From the NCBI GenBank assembly GCA_963781675.1, contig CAWAGF010000006.1:62001-126000 (forward strand): a stretch of 64,000 bases of DNA, read 5' to 3'. The notes beneath the pieces are model-generated. The model was not told where the DNA came from and did no database searches. It was given only the letters and a program-made list of their open reading frames with translations. Shown in pieces: positions 52,449-60,590 of this stretch. A program made the translations under genes and the position numbers. Position 1 is the first letter of the stretch. Every line of letters begins with the position of its first letter. This stretch comes from SCTD01 sp963781675 (GTDB taxonomy: Bacteria > Actinomycetota > Actinomycetes > Mycobacteriales > SCTD01).

Positions 52449-54353
52449 TCAGCGGTGGGCGAACCGGTGCGCGGCGGCCGCGGCGGCCGCCAGCCCGAGG
52501 GCGCCCGCGGCGACGGCGGTCTCGTGCCCGGTTGCCGGGAGCTGCTGCCCGGAGGGCTGCGGCGCCGACGGCGGGGCGGCCACCGCGGGCGGCGCGGTGA
52601 CCAGACCGCGCACCCGGCGCTCGAGCACCACGCGGTCGATCTCCACCCCGGTGTCGGTGACGGCGCGCAGGGTCATCGTGGTGCGCTGCCCCGGTGCGGC
52701 CGGCACGACGTCGACGGCGAGCACCGCGTAGTCGGCGTACCGCGCCTGCGACCAGTCGACGCTCTCCGGCTCCTGCACCAGCGGGTTGCGCAGCGGGTCG
52801 GTGTCGGTGCCCGGGCCGCGCCACACGTAGCTGTTCACGACCTCGGTGCCGGCGCCCGCCTCGGTGTCGGCGATCCCGTCGCCGCGGTAGCGCTCGGTGC
52901 TGCCCGGCTGGAACGGGTACCGCGGCCGGCCGCCCGAGCCGGTGAGGACGTAGGTGGTGCCGTCGGTCGCCGGCCGGACGGTCGAGCGGTCCGGCGCCTG
53001 CCGGGTCGAGGTGCCGCCGCGGATCGGGTTCGTCCGCTCGTACTGGTGGTTGTGGCCCTGCAGCACGAGGTCGACCTGGTGCTTGTCGAACAGCGGCGCC
53101 AGCGCGTCGCGGACGCCGCCGTCGGAGGCGTGCGTCTTGCTGGTCGAGAACGCGCAGTGGTGGAAGAAGGCCACGATGAAGTCGACGCTCGGGTCGGCGC
53201 GGTAGGCGGCGAGCTGCTGGTCGAGCCAGGCGACCTGCGCGCCGCCGCTGTAGCCGGTGTTCGCCGGGATCTCCGCCGACAGGTCGTTGGCGTCCAGGCT
53301 GAGCACCGCGACGTTGCCGTGGACGAACGTGTAGACCGACGGGCAGCCGCTCGGCCCGTTCGTCGGCAGGTCCAGCCGCAGCAGGTGCCCGCCGTAGCCG
53401 TGCCTGGTGTCCGCGAGCGGCGGCACGTCCTGCGGCGTGCCGTACATCGCCTCCATGTCGTGGTTGCCGGTGGTGAACATCCACGGCGTGCCGGCGGCGC
53501 TGCGCTCGATCATCGCGAAGTACACCGACCAGGCGTACGGGTCGTAGTCGTTGGTCTGCGGCAGCAGGGTGCTGTAGGTCTCCGGGGCGCCGAGGCCCTG
53601 CGCGTCGGCGTAGCAGATGTCGCCGGTGAGCAGGTGGAACGCCGGCTTCTGGGCGACGATCCGGTCGACCAGTGCGGAGGCCGGCCGGTCGGCGCGGCGG
53701 GTGTCGTCCGCGTCGTACTTGTTCGTGACGTCGCGGCCGGACATCGGGTGCCGCTCGTCGGTGCCGTGGTCGCCGAGCACCGTGAAGCTGAACGGCTTCG
53801 CGACGCCGTCACGTCGTGGGGCGGTCGTGAAGGTGGCGTCCCTGGTGACCGTGCCGTCGGGGAGGCGGAAGCGGTAGTGGTAGGTCCGGCCGGGCGCCAG
53901 GTCGTCGACGGCGGCGTGCACGAAGAACTGCTCCGCGCCGGTGACCACAGGCCCCGCGGACGGGACCTGCGTCAGCACCCGGCGCACCTCGACCGGCACC
54001 CGCATCCCGTAGCCGGTGTCCAGCCCGACGTCGGCGACGATCGCGCCGGCCGGGGGAGCGCCCGTGAGCTCGCCCGCCAGGCGCATCGACGTGCGTGCGT
54101 CGTTGCCGTACGACGTCCGCCGCCCCACGACGCTGACGCCGTCGGCGGCGTAGGCCCGGCTGAGGGACCGGGCGAACGGGTCGGTGCTGAGGGCGAGCGC
54201 GGCAAGCGCCGCCCCGCCGCCCTTGAGCGCCGCGCGGCGGCTGACGAGGTGGCGGCGCAGGTAGCCGGCGATCCAGTCCTGCTGCTCGGCGATCGTCATG
54301 TCCCTGGCCAGGTGCGGGGGCACGCCGGCGTGCGGCACCTCGGAGCTGCTCAC
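52449..54353 (-). CDS. Tat-exported, LPXTG-anchored metallophosphoesterase (purple acid phosphatase type)
   Basis: About 634 residues. A twin-arginine signal SRRAALKGGGAALAALALS lies near residues 40-60. A beta domain (residues about 75-190) precedes the calcineurin-like fold with metal ligands in VLGDHGTD, LTGDICYAD, TTGNHDME, AFFHHCAFS and LQGHNHQYER, the purple acid phosphatase order. The C-terminus ends PSGQQLPATGHETAVAAGALG...AAAHRFAHR: an LPATG sortase site, a hydrophobic stretch and a positive tail. The protein should be linked to the cell wall after folding inside the cell. No sortase gene is in the window. The start at 54353 has TACCGT seven bases upstream. Confidence 0.88.
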   Translation of the reverse strand: MSSSEVPHAGVPPHLARDMTIAEQQDWIAGYLRRHLVSRRAALKGGGAALAALALSTDPFARSLSRAYAADGVSVVGRRTSYGNDARTSMRLAGELTGAPPAGAIVADVGLDTGYGMRVPVEVRRVLTQVPSAGPVVTGAEQFFVHAAVDDLAPGRTYHYRFRLPDGTVTRDATFTTAPRRDGVAKPFSFTVLGDHGTDERHPMSGRDVTNKYDADDTRRADRPASALVDRIVAQKPAFHLLTGDICYADAQGLGAPETYSTLLPQTNDYDPYAWSVYFAMIERSAAGTPWMFTTGNHDMEAMYGTPQDVPPLADTRHGYGGHLLRLDLPTNGPSGCPSVYTFVHGNVAVLSLDANDLSAEIPANTGYSGGAQVAWLDQQLAAYRADPSVDFIVAFFHHCAFSTSKTHASDGGVRDALAPLFDKHQVDLVLQGHNHQYERTNPIRGGTSTRQAPDRSTVRPATDGTTYVLTGSGGRPRYPFQPGSTERYRGDGIADTEAGAGTEVVNSYVWRGPGTDTDPLRNPLVQEPESVDWSQARYADYAVLAVDVVPAAPGQRTTMTLRAVTDTGVEIDRVVLERRVRGLVTAPPAVAAPPSAPQPSGQQLPATGHETAVAAGALGLAAAAAAAHRFAHR

Positions 54354-54360
54354 GCCGGTC

Positions 54361-54366
54361 ACGGTA
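54361..54366 (-). promoter_or_regulatory. -10 element of a probable leaderless promoter (metallophosphoesterase)
   Basis: TACCGT on the minus strand, seven bases before GTG 54353; this favours it over the GTG nine bases upstream. Confidence 0.45.
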
Positions 54367-54415
54367 CGGGGCGGCGGTGTCCCGCGGTGGCGCTTGCGCG
54401 TCCGGCGGGGGGCGG

Positions 54416-54421
54416 CAGGAT
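54416..54421 (+). promoter_or_regulatory. -10-like element of a possible leaderless promoter (HhH-GPD gene)
   Basis: CAGGAT, six bases, then ATG at 54428, the same context as at 18829 and 27479. Confidence 0.35.
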
Positions 54422-54427
54422 GAACGC

Positions 54428-55003
54428 ATGACGACGCTGCACCTGTCCCAGGACCCGGACGCCGACGCGCTGCTGAGCTCCGACCCGCTCGCGCTGCTGC
54501 TCGGCATGCTGCTCGACCAGCAGATCCCGATGGAGAAGGCGTTCAAGGGCCCGCACGTGCTGCTGTCCCGCCTCGGCTCGCTCGACGCCGCCACCATCGC
54601 GTCCTACGAGCCGGAGGCGTTCGCCGCCCTCGTCGCGACTCCGCCTGCGGTGCACCGCTTCCCGGGCTCGATGGCCAAGCGGCTGCAGGACCTGTGCGCG
54701 GCGCTGGTGGAGCAGTACGACGGCCGGGCCGAGGGCGTCTGGGAGGACGCCACCGACGGCGCCGAGGTGCTGCGCCGGCTCGAGGCGCTGCCCGGCTTCG
54801 GGAAGCAGAAGGCGCAGATCTTCCTGGCACTGCTCGGCAAGCAGCGCGGCGTCCGGCCCCGTGGCTGGCGCGAGGCGGCAGGGGCCTACGGCGAGGACGG
54901 CGCGCTGAAGTCCGTCGCGGACGTCACCAGCCCGGAGACGCTGCAGCAGGTGCGGTCGTACAAGCAGTCGGTGAAGGCGGCGGCGAAGGCCGGCAAGGGG
55001 TAG
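54428..55003 (+). CDS. HhH-GPD superfamily base-excision DNA repair protein
   Basis: 191 residues. LGMLLDQQIPMEKAFKGPHVLLSRLG is the family N-terminal helical pair; LEALPGFGKQKAQIFLALLGKQ near 135-156 is the helix-hairpin-helix that binds DNA. The Asp expected a few residues after the hairpin in most glycosylases is not obvious (the region reads GVRPRGWREAAGAY), so enzymatic activity is uncertain. The group is often annotated as a base-excision repair glycosylase-like protein. It sits beside a LexA-controlled HNH-type gene. Confidence 0.85.
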   Translation: MTTLHLSQDPDADALLSSDPLALLLGMLLDQQIPMEKAFKGPHVLLSRLGSLDAATIASYEPEAFAALVATPPAVHRFPGSMAKRLQDLCAALVEQYDGRAEGVWEDATDGAEVLRRLEALPGFGKQKAQIFLALLGKQRGVRPRGWREAAGAYGEDGALKSVADVTSPETLQQVRSYKQSVKAAAKAGKG

Positions 55004-55072
55004 CCGCGTCTCCCGGGGCCGAGCCACATCGGTTGCGCTGCAGACGATTTCCCCTTTCACACCCCTACCGTT

Positions 55073-55086
55073 CGAACACGTGTTCG
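55073..55086. promoter_or_regulatory. LexA (SOS) box
   Basis: CGAACACGTGTTCG, a perfect 14-base palindrome (flanks TT and G), matching the actinobacterial/Bacillus SOS box CGAACnnnnGTTCG. It ends two bases before the -10-like TAGGAT at 55089 in front of the DUF222/HNH gene, so LexA would block the promoter. Confidence 0.85.
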
Positions 55087-55099
55087 GGTAGGATGAGGC

Positions 55100-56683
55100 A
55101 TGGCCAGCCAGGAGGACGTGCGCGCGCTCGAGGCGGAGTGCCCGTGGCTGCGCCCCGACTTCCAGGCCGACCTGGCACTGCTGCGCACCTCGACGGCGGA
55201 GGCCGCCCGGCAGCTGGCGGCCGACGCCCTGGTGCTGGCCCGGCTGGCGGCGCAGGTGCCGCGCTGCGCCTTCGACGAGCGCGGCGGCACGCCGTGGACG
55301 TCCTTCCGGCGCGAGGTCGCCGTGGCGCGCTCGATCTCCGACGCTGCTGCGGCGGCCGAGATCCGCACGGCGCAGCGGCTGACGACCTGCTTGCCCCAGA
55401 CGCTGCGACTGCTCCAGGAGGGGCGGCTCACCGTCCCTCGGGCCCGTGCCTTCGTCGCGGAGCTGGCCTCCTACGACGACGACCTCGCGGAACGGCTGGA
55501 CGCACGGCTCGCCGAGCGCGTGGCGGGCCTGCCGACGTGGCGGATCGTGCAGGAGGTGCGTCGCGCTGCGGTCGTGCTGGACCCCGAGGCCGCTGCGCTG
55601 CGCACCGCTGCCAGGAACAGTGAGCGCAGCGTCCTGCTGGAGCCGCTGGCGGACGACCAGGCGCTCGTCCTGGTGCAGGGGCCGGCGGTGCCGCTGACCC
55701 GCTGGTACGACACGGTCGATGCGCGCGCCCGGGCGCTGAAGCAGGGCGGCGACCCGCGGACGCTCGCGCAGCTGCGCTTCGACCTGGTGACGGGCGGCTT
55801 CCCCTGCCAGACGCACGTGCCGGCCGGTGCCACGATCGGGGTGTCGGCCGTCGCACCTCGGCCCCCGCAGGCGCCCGCGCGCGGCGAGGCGCCCGCCGGA
55901 CGGCGCCCCGCGTTCGTGGAGGCCGCCCCTGCGGACTGCCGCCTCAGCCGGCCGGTGCAGGCGAGCATCAGCGTCCCGGTCGAGACCGCCCTGGGCCTCA
56001 GCAACGAGCCGGCATGGCTGGACGGCTACGGCTGGATCAGCGCGCCGACGGCGCGACTGCTGCTGCCGGACGCCGAGCTGCGCCGGATCTGCTCGCGCAG
56101 CGGGACGGGTGAGCTGGTCGCCGTCGCGGCGCGGGACGTGCGGCCGCCGCCCGATCCAGAGGGCGTCCGCACCGCACTGCTGGAGATGGTGCGGGACCCG
56201 GTGCCGATCAGCGACGTGGCGTTCCGGGTGGAGGAGCAGCACGACCCGTCGCCGCCGCTGCGGGAGCACGTCGCGCTCCGGGACCGCTTCTGCGACGGCC
56301 CCACCGGTACGCGTGTCCGCGCTGCCCGCGCCGACCTCGACCACGACGTCCCGCACCCGGTCGGGCCGACTGCTGCGTGGAACCTGCGCGCCCGCGCGCG
56401 GAGGACCCACCAGCTCAAGCACTACGGCTGGACGCCGCTGGCGACGCCGACGTCGACGATCTGGTTCAGCCCCGCGGGGCAGGTCGTCGAGGTGCCGCAC
56501 CACACCCCGCCGCCTCCTGGGGTCGATGCCGGCGACGGCGTCCGGCTGCCGGAGCCGGATGCCCTCGCCGAGCTCGACCAGGACCAGCTCGCGCCGCCGG
56601 ACGACCTCATGCGGCCGTGGCTGCCGGCGGGGGAGCAGGACGGCGTCCGCCAGGTGCTGTGGCTGGACGACGCCCCCTTCTGA
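55100..56683 (+). CDS. DUF222 / HNH endonuclease-like protein under LexA control
   Basis: 527 residues of the DUF222 (13E12-type) family, which is abundant and repeated in actinobacteria. N-terminal helices (EAARQLAADALVLARLAAQVP, SISDAAAAAEIRTAQRLTTCLP, LTVPRARAFVAELASYDDDLAERLDARL) are the DUF222 domain. The C-terminal HNH-like region DLDHDVPHP, TAAWNLRARARRTHQLKHYGW keeps DHDVP and HQLK, but the paired cysteines of an intact finger are replaced (FCDGPTGTRVRAAR), so nuclease activity is doubtful. TAGGAT five bases before the ATG is a -10 candidate. It is SOS-regulated by position, as seen for 13E12 genes in mycobacteria. Its end cuts into dtd. Confidence 0.82.
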   Translation: MASQEDVRALEAECPWLRPDFQADLALLRTSTAEAARQLAADALVLARLAAQVPRCAFDERGGTPWTSFRREVAVARSISDAAAAAEIRTAQRLTTCLPQTLRLLQEGRLTVPRARAFVAELASYDDDLAERLDARLAERVAGLPTWRIVQEVRRAAVVLDPEAAALRTAARNSERSVLLEPLADDQALVLVQGPAVPLTRWYDTVDARARALKQGGDPRTLAQLRFDLVTGGFPCQTHVPAGATIGVSAVAPRPPQAPARGEAPAGRRPAFVEAAPADCRLSRPVQASISVPVETALGLSNEPAWLDGYGWISAPTARLLLPDAELRRICSRSGTGELVAVAARDVRPPPDPEGVRTALLEMVRDPVPISDVAFRVEEQHDPSPPLREHVALRDRFCDGPTGTRVRAARADLDHDVPHPVGPTAAWNLRARARRTHQLKHYGWTPLATPTSTIWFSPAGQVVEVPHHTPPPPGVDAGDGVRLPEPDALAELDQDQLAPPDDLMRPWLPAGEQDGVRQVLWLDDAPF

Positions 56684-56894
56684 CGACGAGCAGGCCGGCG
56701 CCGGTCTCGGCGCAGGAGCGCTCGTCACGCAGCAGCCGCAGCTCGTGCAGCTTCCGCGCCATAGACGCGACCTGCGCGGGGCCGTCCTCGTGGGTGATGC
56801 CGAGCAGGACCAGCAGCCCTTCGCCGATCTGGCCGACGACGGCACCGGAGACGGTGACTGTGGCGTGGGTCACTCGCTGCAGGACGGCCCGCAT
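56681..56894 (-). pseudogene. dtd: D-aminoacyl-tRNA deacylase (dtd), truncated
   Basis: The first about 70 residues match DTD: MRAVLQRVTHATVTVSGAVVG, GLLVLLGITHEDGPAQVA, ARKLHELRLLRDERS and CAETGAGLLVV. In an intact protein this would be followed by SQFTLYGD and the rest of a 140-150-residue enzyme. Here the match stops at about 56683, exactly where the convergent DUF222/HNH gene ends, and the catalytic Ser-Gln-Phe-Thr and the GP substrate-selecting loop are missing. No C-terminal dtd piece is found on the other side of that gene. The TAGACA hexamer six bases before the ATG remains. Confidence 0.82.
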
Positions 56895-57048
56895 CCCCGG
56901 TGTCTACCGCTCGTTGCACGCCGTGTGCAGGTGCTTCCGCGCCTGAGCCACCGCCAACCCCCTGGAGCCGACGTGCGCCGGACCGCCCGCCTGCTGACCG
57001 CCTCCGCGTGCACAGCGTGAGGCTCACCAACGGCGCGTGGCCGAGGCG

Positions 57049-57775
57049 ATGAGCCGCAGGGTCCTCGTCACCGGTGGCTCGCGGGGGATCGGGCGGGCGG
57101 TCTGCGAGGCCTTCGCCGCGCAGGGCGACCTGGTCGCGGTGCACAGCACGACCGGCACCGCGCTCGACCTGCCGGGCGCCGTCGCCGTCGCGGGAGACCA
57201 GGCCGACCCGGCGCAGGTCGAGCGCTTCGTCGCCGAGGCGGCCGAGCAGCTCGGCGGACTGGACGTGCTGGTGAACAACGCCGGCGTGTACGACGAGCTC
57301 GACCCGCTGACCGCTACCTACGCGCAGTGGCAGGAGCACTGGCGCCGGACGGTCGACGTCGACCTGCTCGGCCCGGCCTGGGTCGAGCTTCTGCGCGCTG
57401 CCGCACCTGAAGCAGAGCCCGCACGGGCGCATCGTCAACGTCGGGTCCCGGGGCGCCTCGCGCGGCGAGCCGACGGCGGTGGCGTACGGCGCGGCGAAGG
57501 CCGGGCTCACCGCGATGGGGCAGTCGCTGGCGCTGGCCCTGGCGCCGCACGGGATCGCGGTCGGCAGCGTGCTGCCCGGCTTCGTGGAGACGGAGATGGC
57601 GCGGCACGTCCTGGACGGCCCGCGCGGCGACGCGGTGCGTGCGCAGAGCCCGGCCGGCCGGGTGGCGGCACCTGAGGAGGTGGCCGCCGCGGTGCTGTTC
57701 CTCGCGAGCGAGCAGGCGTTCTGGTCGACCGGCGCGGTGCTGGACGTCAACGGCGCGAGCTACCTGCGCAGCTAG
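57049..57775 (+). CDS. Short-chain dehydrogenase/reductase, with frame break
   Basis: About 241 residues after removing one extra base near 57395. VLVTGGSRGIGRAV (NAD(P) loop), LDVLVNNAGVYDE, then past the break HLKQSPHGRIVNVGSRGAS, the catalytic YGAAKAG (YxxxK) and SLALALAPHGIAVGSVLPGFVETEM. All are hallmarks of classical FabG-like SDRs. The ATG at 57049 gives the usual start MSRRVLVTGG; an upstream GTG at 57037 is also possible. Length modulo three is one. Its stop shares CTAG with the convergent DUF3099 gene. Reduces or oxidises an unknown ketone or alcohol. Confidence 0.82.
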
Positions 57776-58105
57776 TCCTGGTCGATGACCCGGCCGGGCT
57801 CGATCGCGATCCGCAGCGGCTCGGCGACGGCGGGGCGCTCCACGAGCGAGGTCTGCTTCTTGCGGCTGACGGTCGGTCCGGCGTTCGCCATGACCACGCC
57901 GAACCACGGCAGCGCCACGGCGCCGAGCATGAAGACGCCCTTCCACACCAGGGCGACGGGCAGCAGGGCCGCGGCGCACGACGCAGATGATGCGGACGCT
58001 CTGGGTGAGCACGTAGCGGCGCTGCCGCAGCGTGATGTCGTCGGTGTGGCTGAGCCGGGCCGCCGTGACGACGGCGACCTCGGGGACCGAGCGGTCCTGC
58101 CGCAC
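57772..58105 (-). CDS. DUF3099 family membrane protein, with frame break
   Basis: About 110 residues after removing one extra base near 57975. N-terminal part: VVTAARLSHTDDITLRQRRYVLTQSVRIICVV, where SHTDDI and RQRRYVL are DUF3099 landmarks, with the first membrane helix in the following residues. After the break comes LLPVALVWKGVFMLGAVALPWFGVVMANAG, the second helix. A polar tail ends GRVIDQD. Function unknown. Start GTG with GGAGG five bases upstream. The gene is largely specific to actinobacteria. Confidence 0.75.
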
Positions 58106-58205
58106 GCGGGCCTCCAGCCGGGGCGTCTCGTCCGCTGCGGGTCAGAGGGGGGACGCCGTCTCGTACAACAGTCTGGGGCCCGGCCGGCTTCCGCGCACGG
58201 CGGGG

Positions 58206-58211
58206 CAGACT
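58206..58211 (+). promoter_or_regulatory. -10-like element of a possible leaderless promoter (YbaK-type gene)
   Basis: CAGACT, six bases, then GTG at 58218. Confidence 0.35.
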
Positions 58212-58217
58212 CGCTGC

Positions 58218-58688
58218 GTGGACGCCGACGACAACCCCGCCCTGGCCGCCGTACGGGACTCCGGGCTGGAGCACCAGGTGCTGCGGCACGGCCCGGTACG
58301 GAGCCTCGCGGAGGCTGCCGAGGCCCGAGGCGTCGAGCCCGCGGACGTGGTCAAGACGCTCGTCGTCCGGCGCGGTGAGGACGACTTCCTGTTCGTGCTC
58401 GTCCCGGGCGACCGGCAGATCAGCTGGCCCAAGCTGCGCGCCCTGCTGGGCGTCAGCCGGATGTCGATGCCGGATGCCGCGACGGCCAAGGAGGTCACCG
58501 GCTACGAGCGCGGGACGATCACGCCCTTCGGCGCCACCCGCGCGTGGCCGGTCGTCGCGGACGAGCTGGTGTGCGGCCGGCGGATCACGCTGGGCGGCGG
58601 CGCGCACGGGACGGCGGTGGCGCTGGACGCCGACGGCGCGCTGGAGCACCTGCGTGCACAGGTCGCCGACGTCAGCGAGCCGGAGTGA
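58218..58688 (+). CDS. YbaK/aminoacyl-tRNA deacylase domain protein
   Basis: 156 residues. SLAEAAEARGVEPADVVKTLVVRRGEDDFLFVLVPGDRQISWPKL is the YbaK/ProRS-INS fold with the conserved Lys in VVKTLVV, used for tRNA 3'-end deacylation. GYERGTITPFGATRAWPVV is the second characteristic block (GG/SP-like loop). These proteins hydrolyse misacylated tRNA such as Ala- or Cys-tRNAPro, acting in translation quality control. Interesting here because a damaged dtd lies nearby. Length is normal for the family. Confidence 0.88.
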   Translation: MDADDNPALAAVRDSGLEHQVLRHGPVRSLAEAAEARGVEPADVVKTLVVRRGEDDFLFVLVPGDRQISWPKLRALLGVSRMSMPDAATAKEVTGYERGTITPFGATRAWPVVADELVCGRRITLGGGAHGTAVALDADGALEHLRAQVADVSEPE

Positions 58689-58701
58689 CGGAGCGGCTGC
58701 C

Positions 58702-58707
58702 TAGGCT
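58702..58707 (+). promoter_or_regulatory. -10 element of a probable leaderless promoter (small conserved gene)
   Basis: TAGGCT, six bases, then ATG at 58714; no ribosome-binding site is present. Confidence 0.55.
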
Positions 58708-58713
58708 GCGCGC

Positions 58714-58947
58714 ATGAGCAAGGTCGACGCCATGAGAGCCCTGCGCGAAGCGCGCCACGCCACCGCCGCGAAGGCCCCGGCCGCGGTCCGGCCGTCCACG
58801 CAGGCCAGGCCCGCGCCCCGCAAGGAGCAGCCGGTGCCGGTGCAGGCGGACGAGGGCCTGTGCGGCCACCGGAACATGGGCGGCCGCAGCTGCACCCGCG
58901 AGGCCGACCACGTCAAGAACGGCACCAAGAACCACCGCTACGGCTGA
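58714..58947 (+). CDS. Small basic protein with CGHRNMGGRSC motif
   Basis: 77 residues. A disordered Ala/Pro/Arg-rich first half is followed by GLCGHRNMGGRSCTREADH and KNHRYG. The Cys-His-x-Cys-His spacing suggests a small metal-binding element, and similar short tails occur in other actinobacteria, but no function is known. Leaderless-type start. Its stop overlaps the end of the convergent phosphoesterase gene by ten bases. Confidence 0.7.
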   Translation: MSKVDAMRALREARHATAAKAPAAVRPSTQARPAPRKEQPVPVQADEGLCGHRNMGGRSCTREADHVKNGTKNHRYG

Positions 58948-60578
58948 GCCGCCCTCCGCAGCGCCATGGCGCCGCCCACCGCGGCGGCACCCGCGAGCGC
59001 GAGGCCGGCGCCGCCGGTCGCGGGCAGCGAGGAGCCGGTCGCTCCCTCGACGGCGTCCGGCGGCGGGGCTGAGGTCGGCGGTGCGCCCACCACCGCCGGC
59101 CGCCGCACGCGCGCGTCCACGTCGTACGACCAGTTGCGGTCGCCGAGGCCGCCGAGCACGTAGTACGGGTAGAGGCCGAGGTACTCCCCGCGCGAGCGCT
59201 CCGACCAGGCGCGGCACTCCGGCGCGGCGGTCTTGTAGAAGTTCACGAGGTAGCCGGTCTCGTACAGCCGCACGACGGTGTAGCCGCCCGGGTACTCCTT
59301 GACCGCGCCGCCCTCGAAGAACGGGAGGTCGCCGGTCTCCGTCGAGGTGGCGCGGGTGTTGCGGTGGGTGTGCCCGGCGTAGACGCCCGCCACGTTGTCG
59401 TGCGTGGCGAGCAGGTCGCGGAACGCCTTGGCGTCGTCCGGGTCGAGGCCGCCGACACGGGGCGGCAGCGTCGTCAGGTCTGCGCGGTCGCTGGACGGGT
59501 GGTGGAACAGCGGGATCGTCGCCTCGCCCTTGGCGAGCTGCTCGGCGAGGTAGTCCAGCTCGCCCGGCCGCAGCACGCCGGTGGTCTCGCCGTCGTTGCT
59601 GTCCAGCCCGACGAAGCGGTAGCGCGCGCGGCCGGTGCCGACGGTGACGGTGAAGTGCGACGTGCCGGTGTCGTACGAGCCGGCGAAGGCGTCCCGGTAG
59701 CAGTCCTTCGCGTCGCTCCCGCTGCAGCGGGCGTAGAGGTCACCGGTGTGCGCGCGGTCGTGGTTGCCCCGGGTGACGAAGTACGCCGCCGGGTCGCCCG
59801 GACCCAGGTGCCGGGCGCCGCCGAGCGCGCCGAAGGAGTCGAGCATCCGGCGGGCCTCCTCGACCTCCGCCGGCCGCGCCTCGGCCGTGACGTCGCCGTT
59901 CGCGAGCAGCAGCGTGCAGCCGCGGGCCTTGGCCTCCGCGACCGCCGCCTGCGACATGAACCGCCAGTACGGGTCGTCCGGGTCGGCCGAGAACCCCGGC
60001 GGGAGGCCGCCCCCGGGCAGGCTGTCGTTGCTGATCGCCAGGCCCGAGGTGCCCTCGCCGAAGTGCAGGTCGTTCAGCCAGGCGACCCGCCCGATCTCGC
60101 GCCCCGGCGGCGGGACCATCGTGGTGAAGGTCGGCGGCGCGGCCAGCGGGGCGTCCTCCGGCCGCAGCAGCGGGTTGCTGATCGTCGTCATGACGGCCGG
60201 GATGCCGCCGCTCTCCGCCCGCCAGTAGTACGTCGTGCCCGGCCGCAGGCCGGACACCTCGACGTAGTGGTACGGCGTCGGCTCGTGCTCGCCCACCGGC
60301 ACCCAGGTGAGCGGGTTCGGGTCGGTGCCCAGCAGGACCCGTCCGGGGGCAGCCACCGGCGCCGGCCGCCCGAACTCGTCGAGCGACGTCGGGTCGCCGG
60401 TGAACCACGTGATGACGGCGGAGGTGTCGGTGACCGTCACCAGCTCGAGGTGCATGGGGACCGCCGGTCCGGCGTGCGCGGCCCGCTGCGAGAGCAGGAC
60501 GCCGCCGGCGGGGAAGGTGGCCGCGACCAGCGCGCCGTACCGCACGAGCTGACGACGGGACAGCAGCGCATCGCACAC
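58938..60578 (-). CDS. Tat-exported, LPXTG-anchored metallophosphoesterase
   Basis: 546 residues. VCDALLSRRQLVRYGALVAATF is a twin-arginine signal. A beta (fibronectin-like) domain with LVTVTDTSAVITWFTGD and RPGTTYYWRAESGG precedes the phosphoesterase core with ligands in WLNDLHFGEG, LANGDVTAE, TRGNHDRAH, PLFHHPSSD and YAGHTHRN. The C-terminus GSSLPATGGAGLALAG...AMALRRAAQP is a sortase anchor. It parallels the phosphoesterase at 52449 in architecture but not closely in sequence. Extracellular phosphate or phosphoester release is likely; the real substrate is unknown. The GTG is six bases after CACACT, inside the overlapping promoter region at 60576-60590. Confidence 0.87.
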   Translation of the reverse strand: MCDALLSRRQLVRYGALVAATFPAGGVLLSQRAAHAGPAVPMHLELVTVTDTSAVITWFTGDPTSLDEFGRPAPVAAPGRVLLGTDPNPLTWVPVGEHEPTPYHYVEVSGLRPGTTYYWRAESGGIPAVMTTISNPLLRPEDAPLAAPPTFTTMVPPPGREIGRVAWLNDLHFGEGTSGLAISNDSLPGGGLPPGFSADPDDPYWRFMSQAAVAEAKARGCTLLLANGDVTAEARPAEVEEARRMLDSFGALGGARHLGPGDPAAYFVTRGNHDRAHTGDLYARCSGSDAKDCYRDAFAGSYDTGTSHFTVTVGTGRARYRFVGLDSNDGETTGVLRPGELDYLAEQLAKGEATIPLFHHPSSDRADLTTLPPRVGGLDPDDAKAFRDLLATHDNVAGVYAGHTHRNTRATSTETGDLPFFEGGAVKEYPGGYTVVRLYETGYLVNFYKTAAPECRAWSERSRGEYLGLYPYYVLGGLGDRNWSYDVDARVRRPAVVGAPPTSAPPPDAVEGATGSSLPATGGAGLALAGAAAVGGAMALRRAAQP

Positions 60579-60590
60579 ACTGGGAGTGTG
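60576..60590. promoter_or_regulatory. Overlapping divergent leaderless start region
   Basis: The palindrome CACACTGGGAGTGTG serves both strands. Rightwards, CACACT is the -10-like hexamer, with GTG start at 60588. Leftwards, its mirror (CACACT on the minus strand, 60585-60590) precedes the GTG at 60578. Each start codon lies within the opposite -10 hexamer. Confidence 0.5.

Noticed and set aside
56954..57020. Short GTG-initiated frame of 15 codons (VRRTARLLTASACTA) before the SDR gene
   Set aside because: Too short, without ribosome-binding site or homology; may be leader only.
57037..57048. Upstream GTG start for the SDR gene
   Set aside because: Adds MAEA before MSRRVLVTGG; the usual SDR start is the ATG at 57049, so it was not used.
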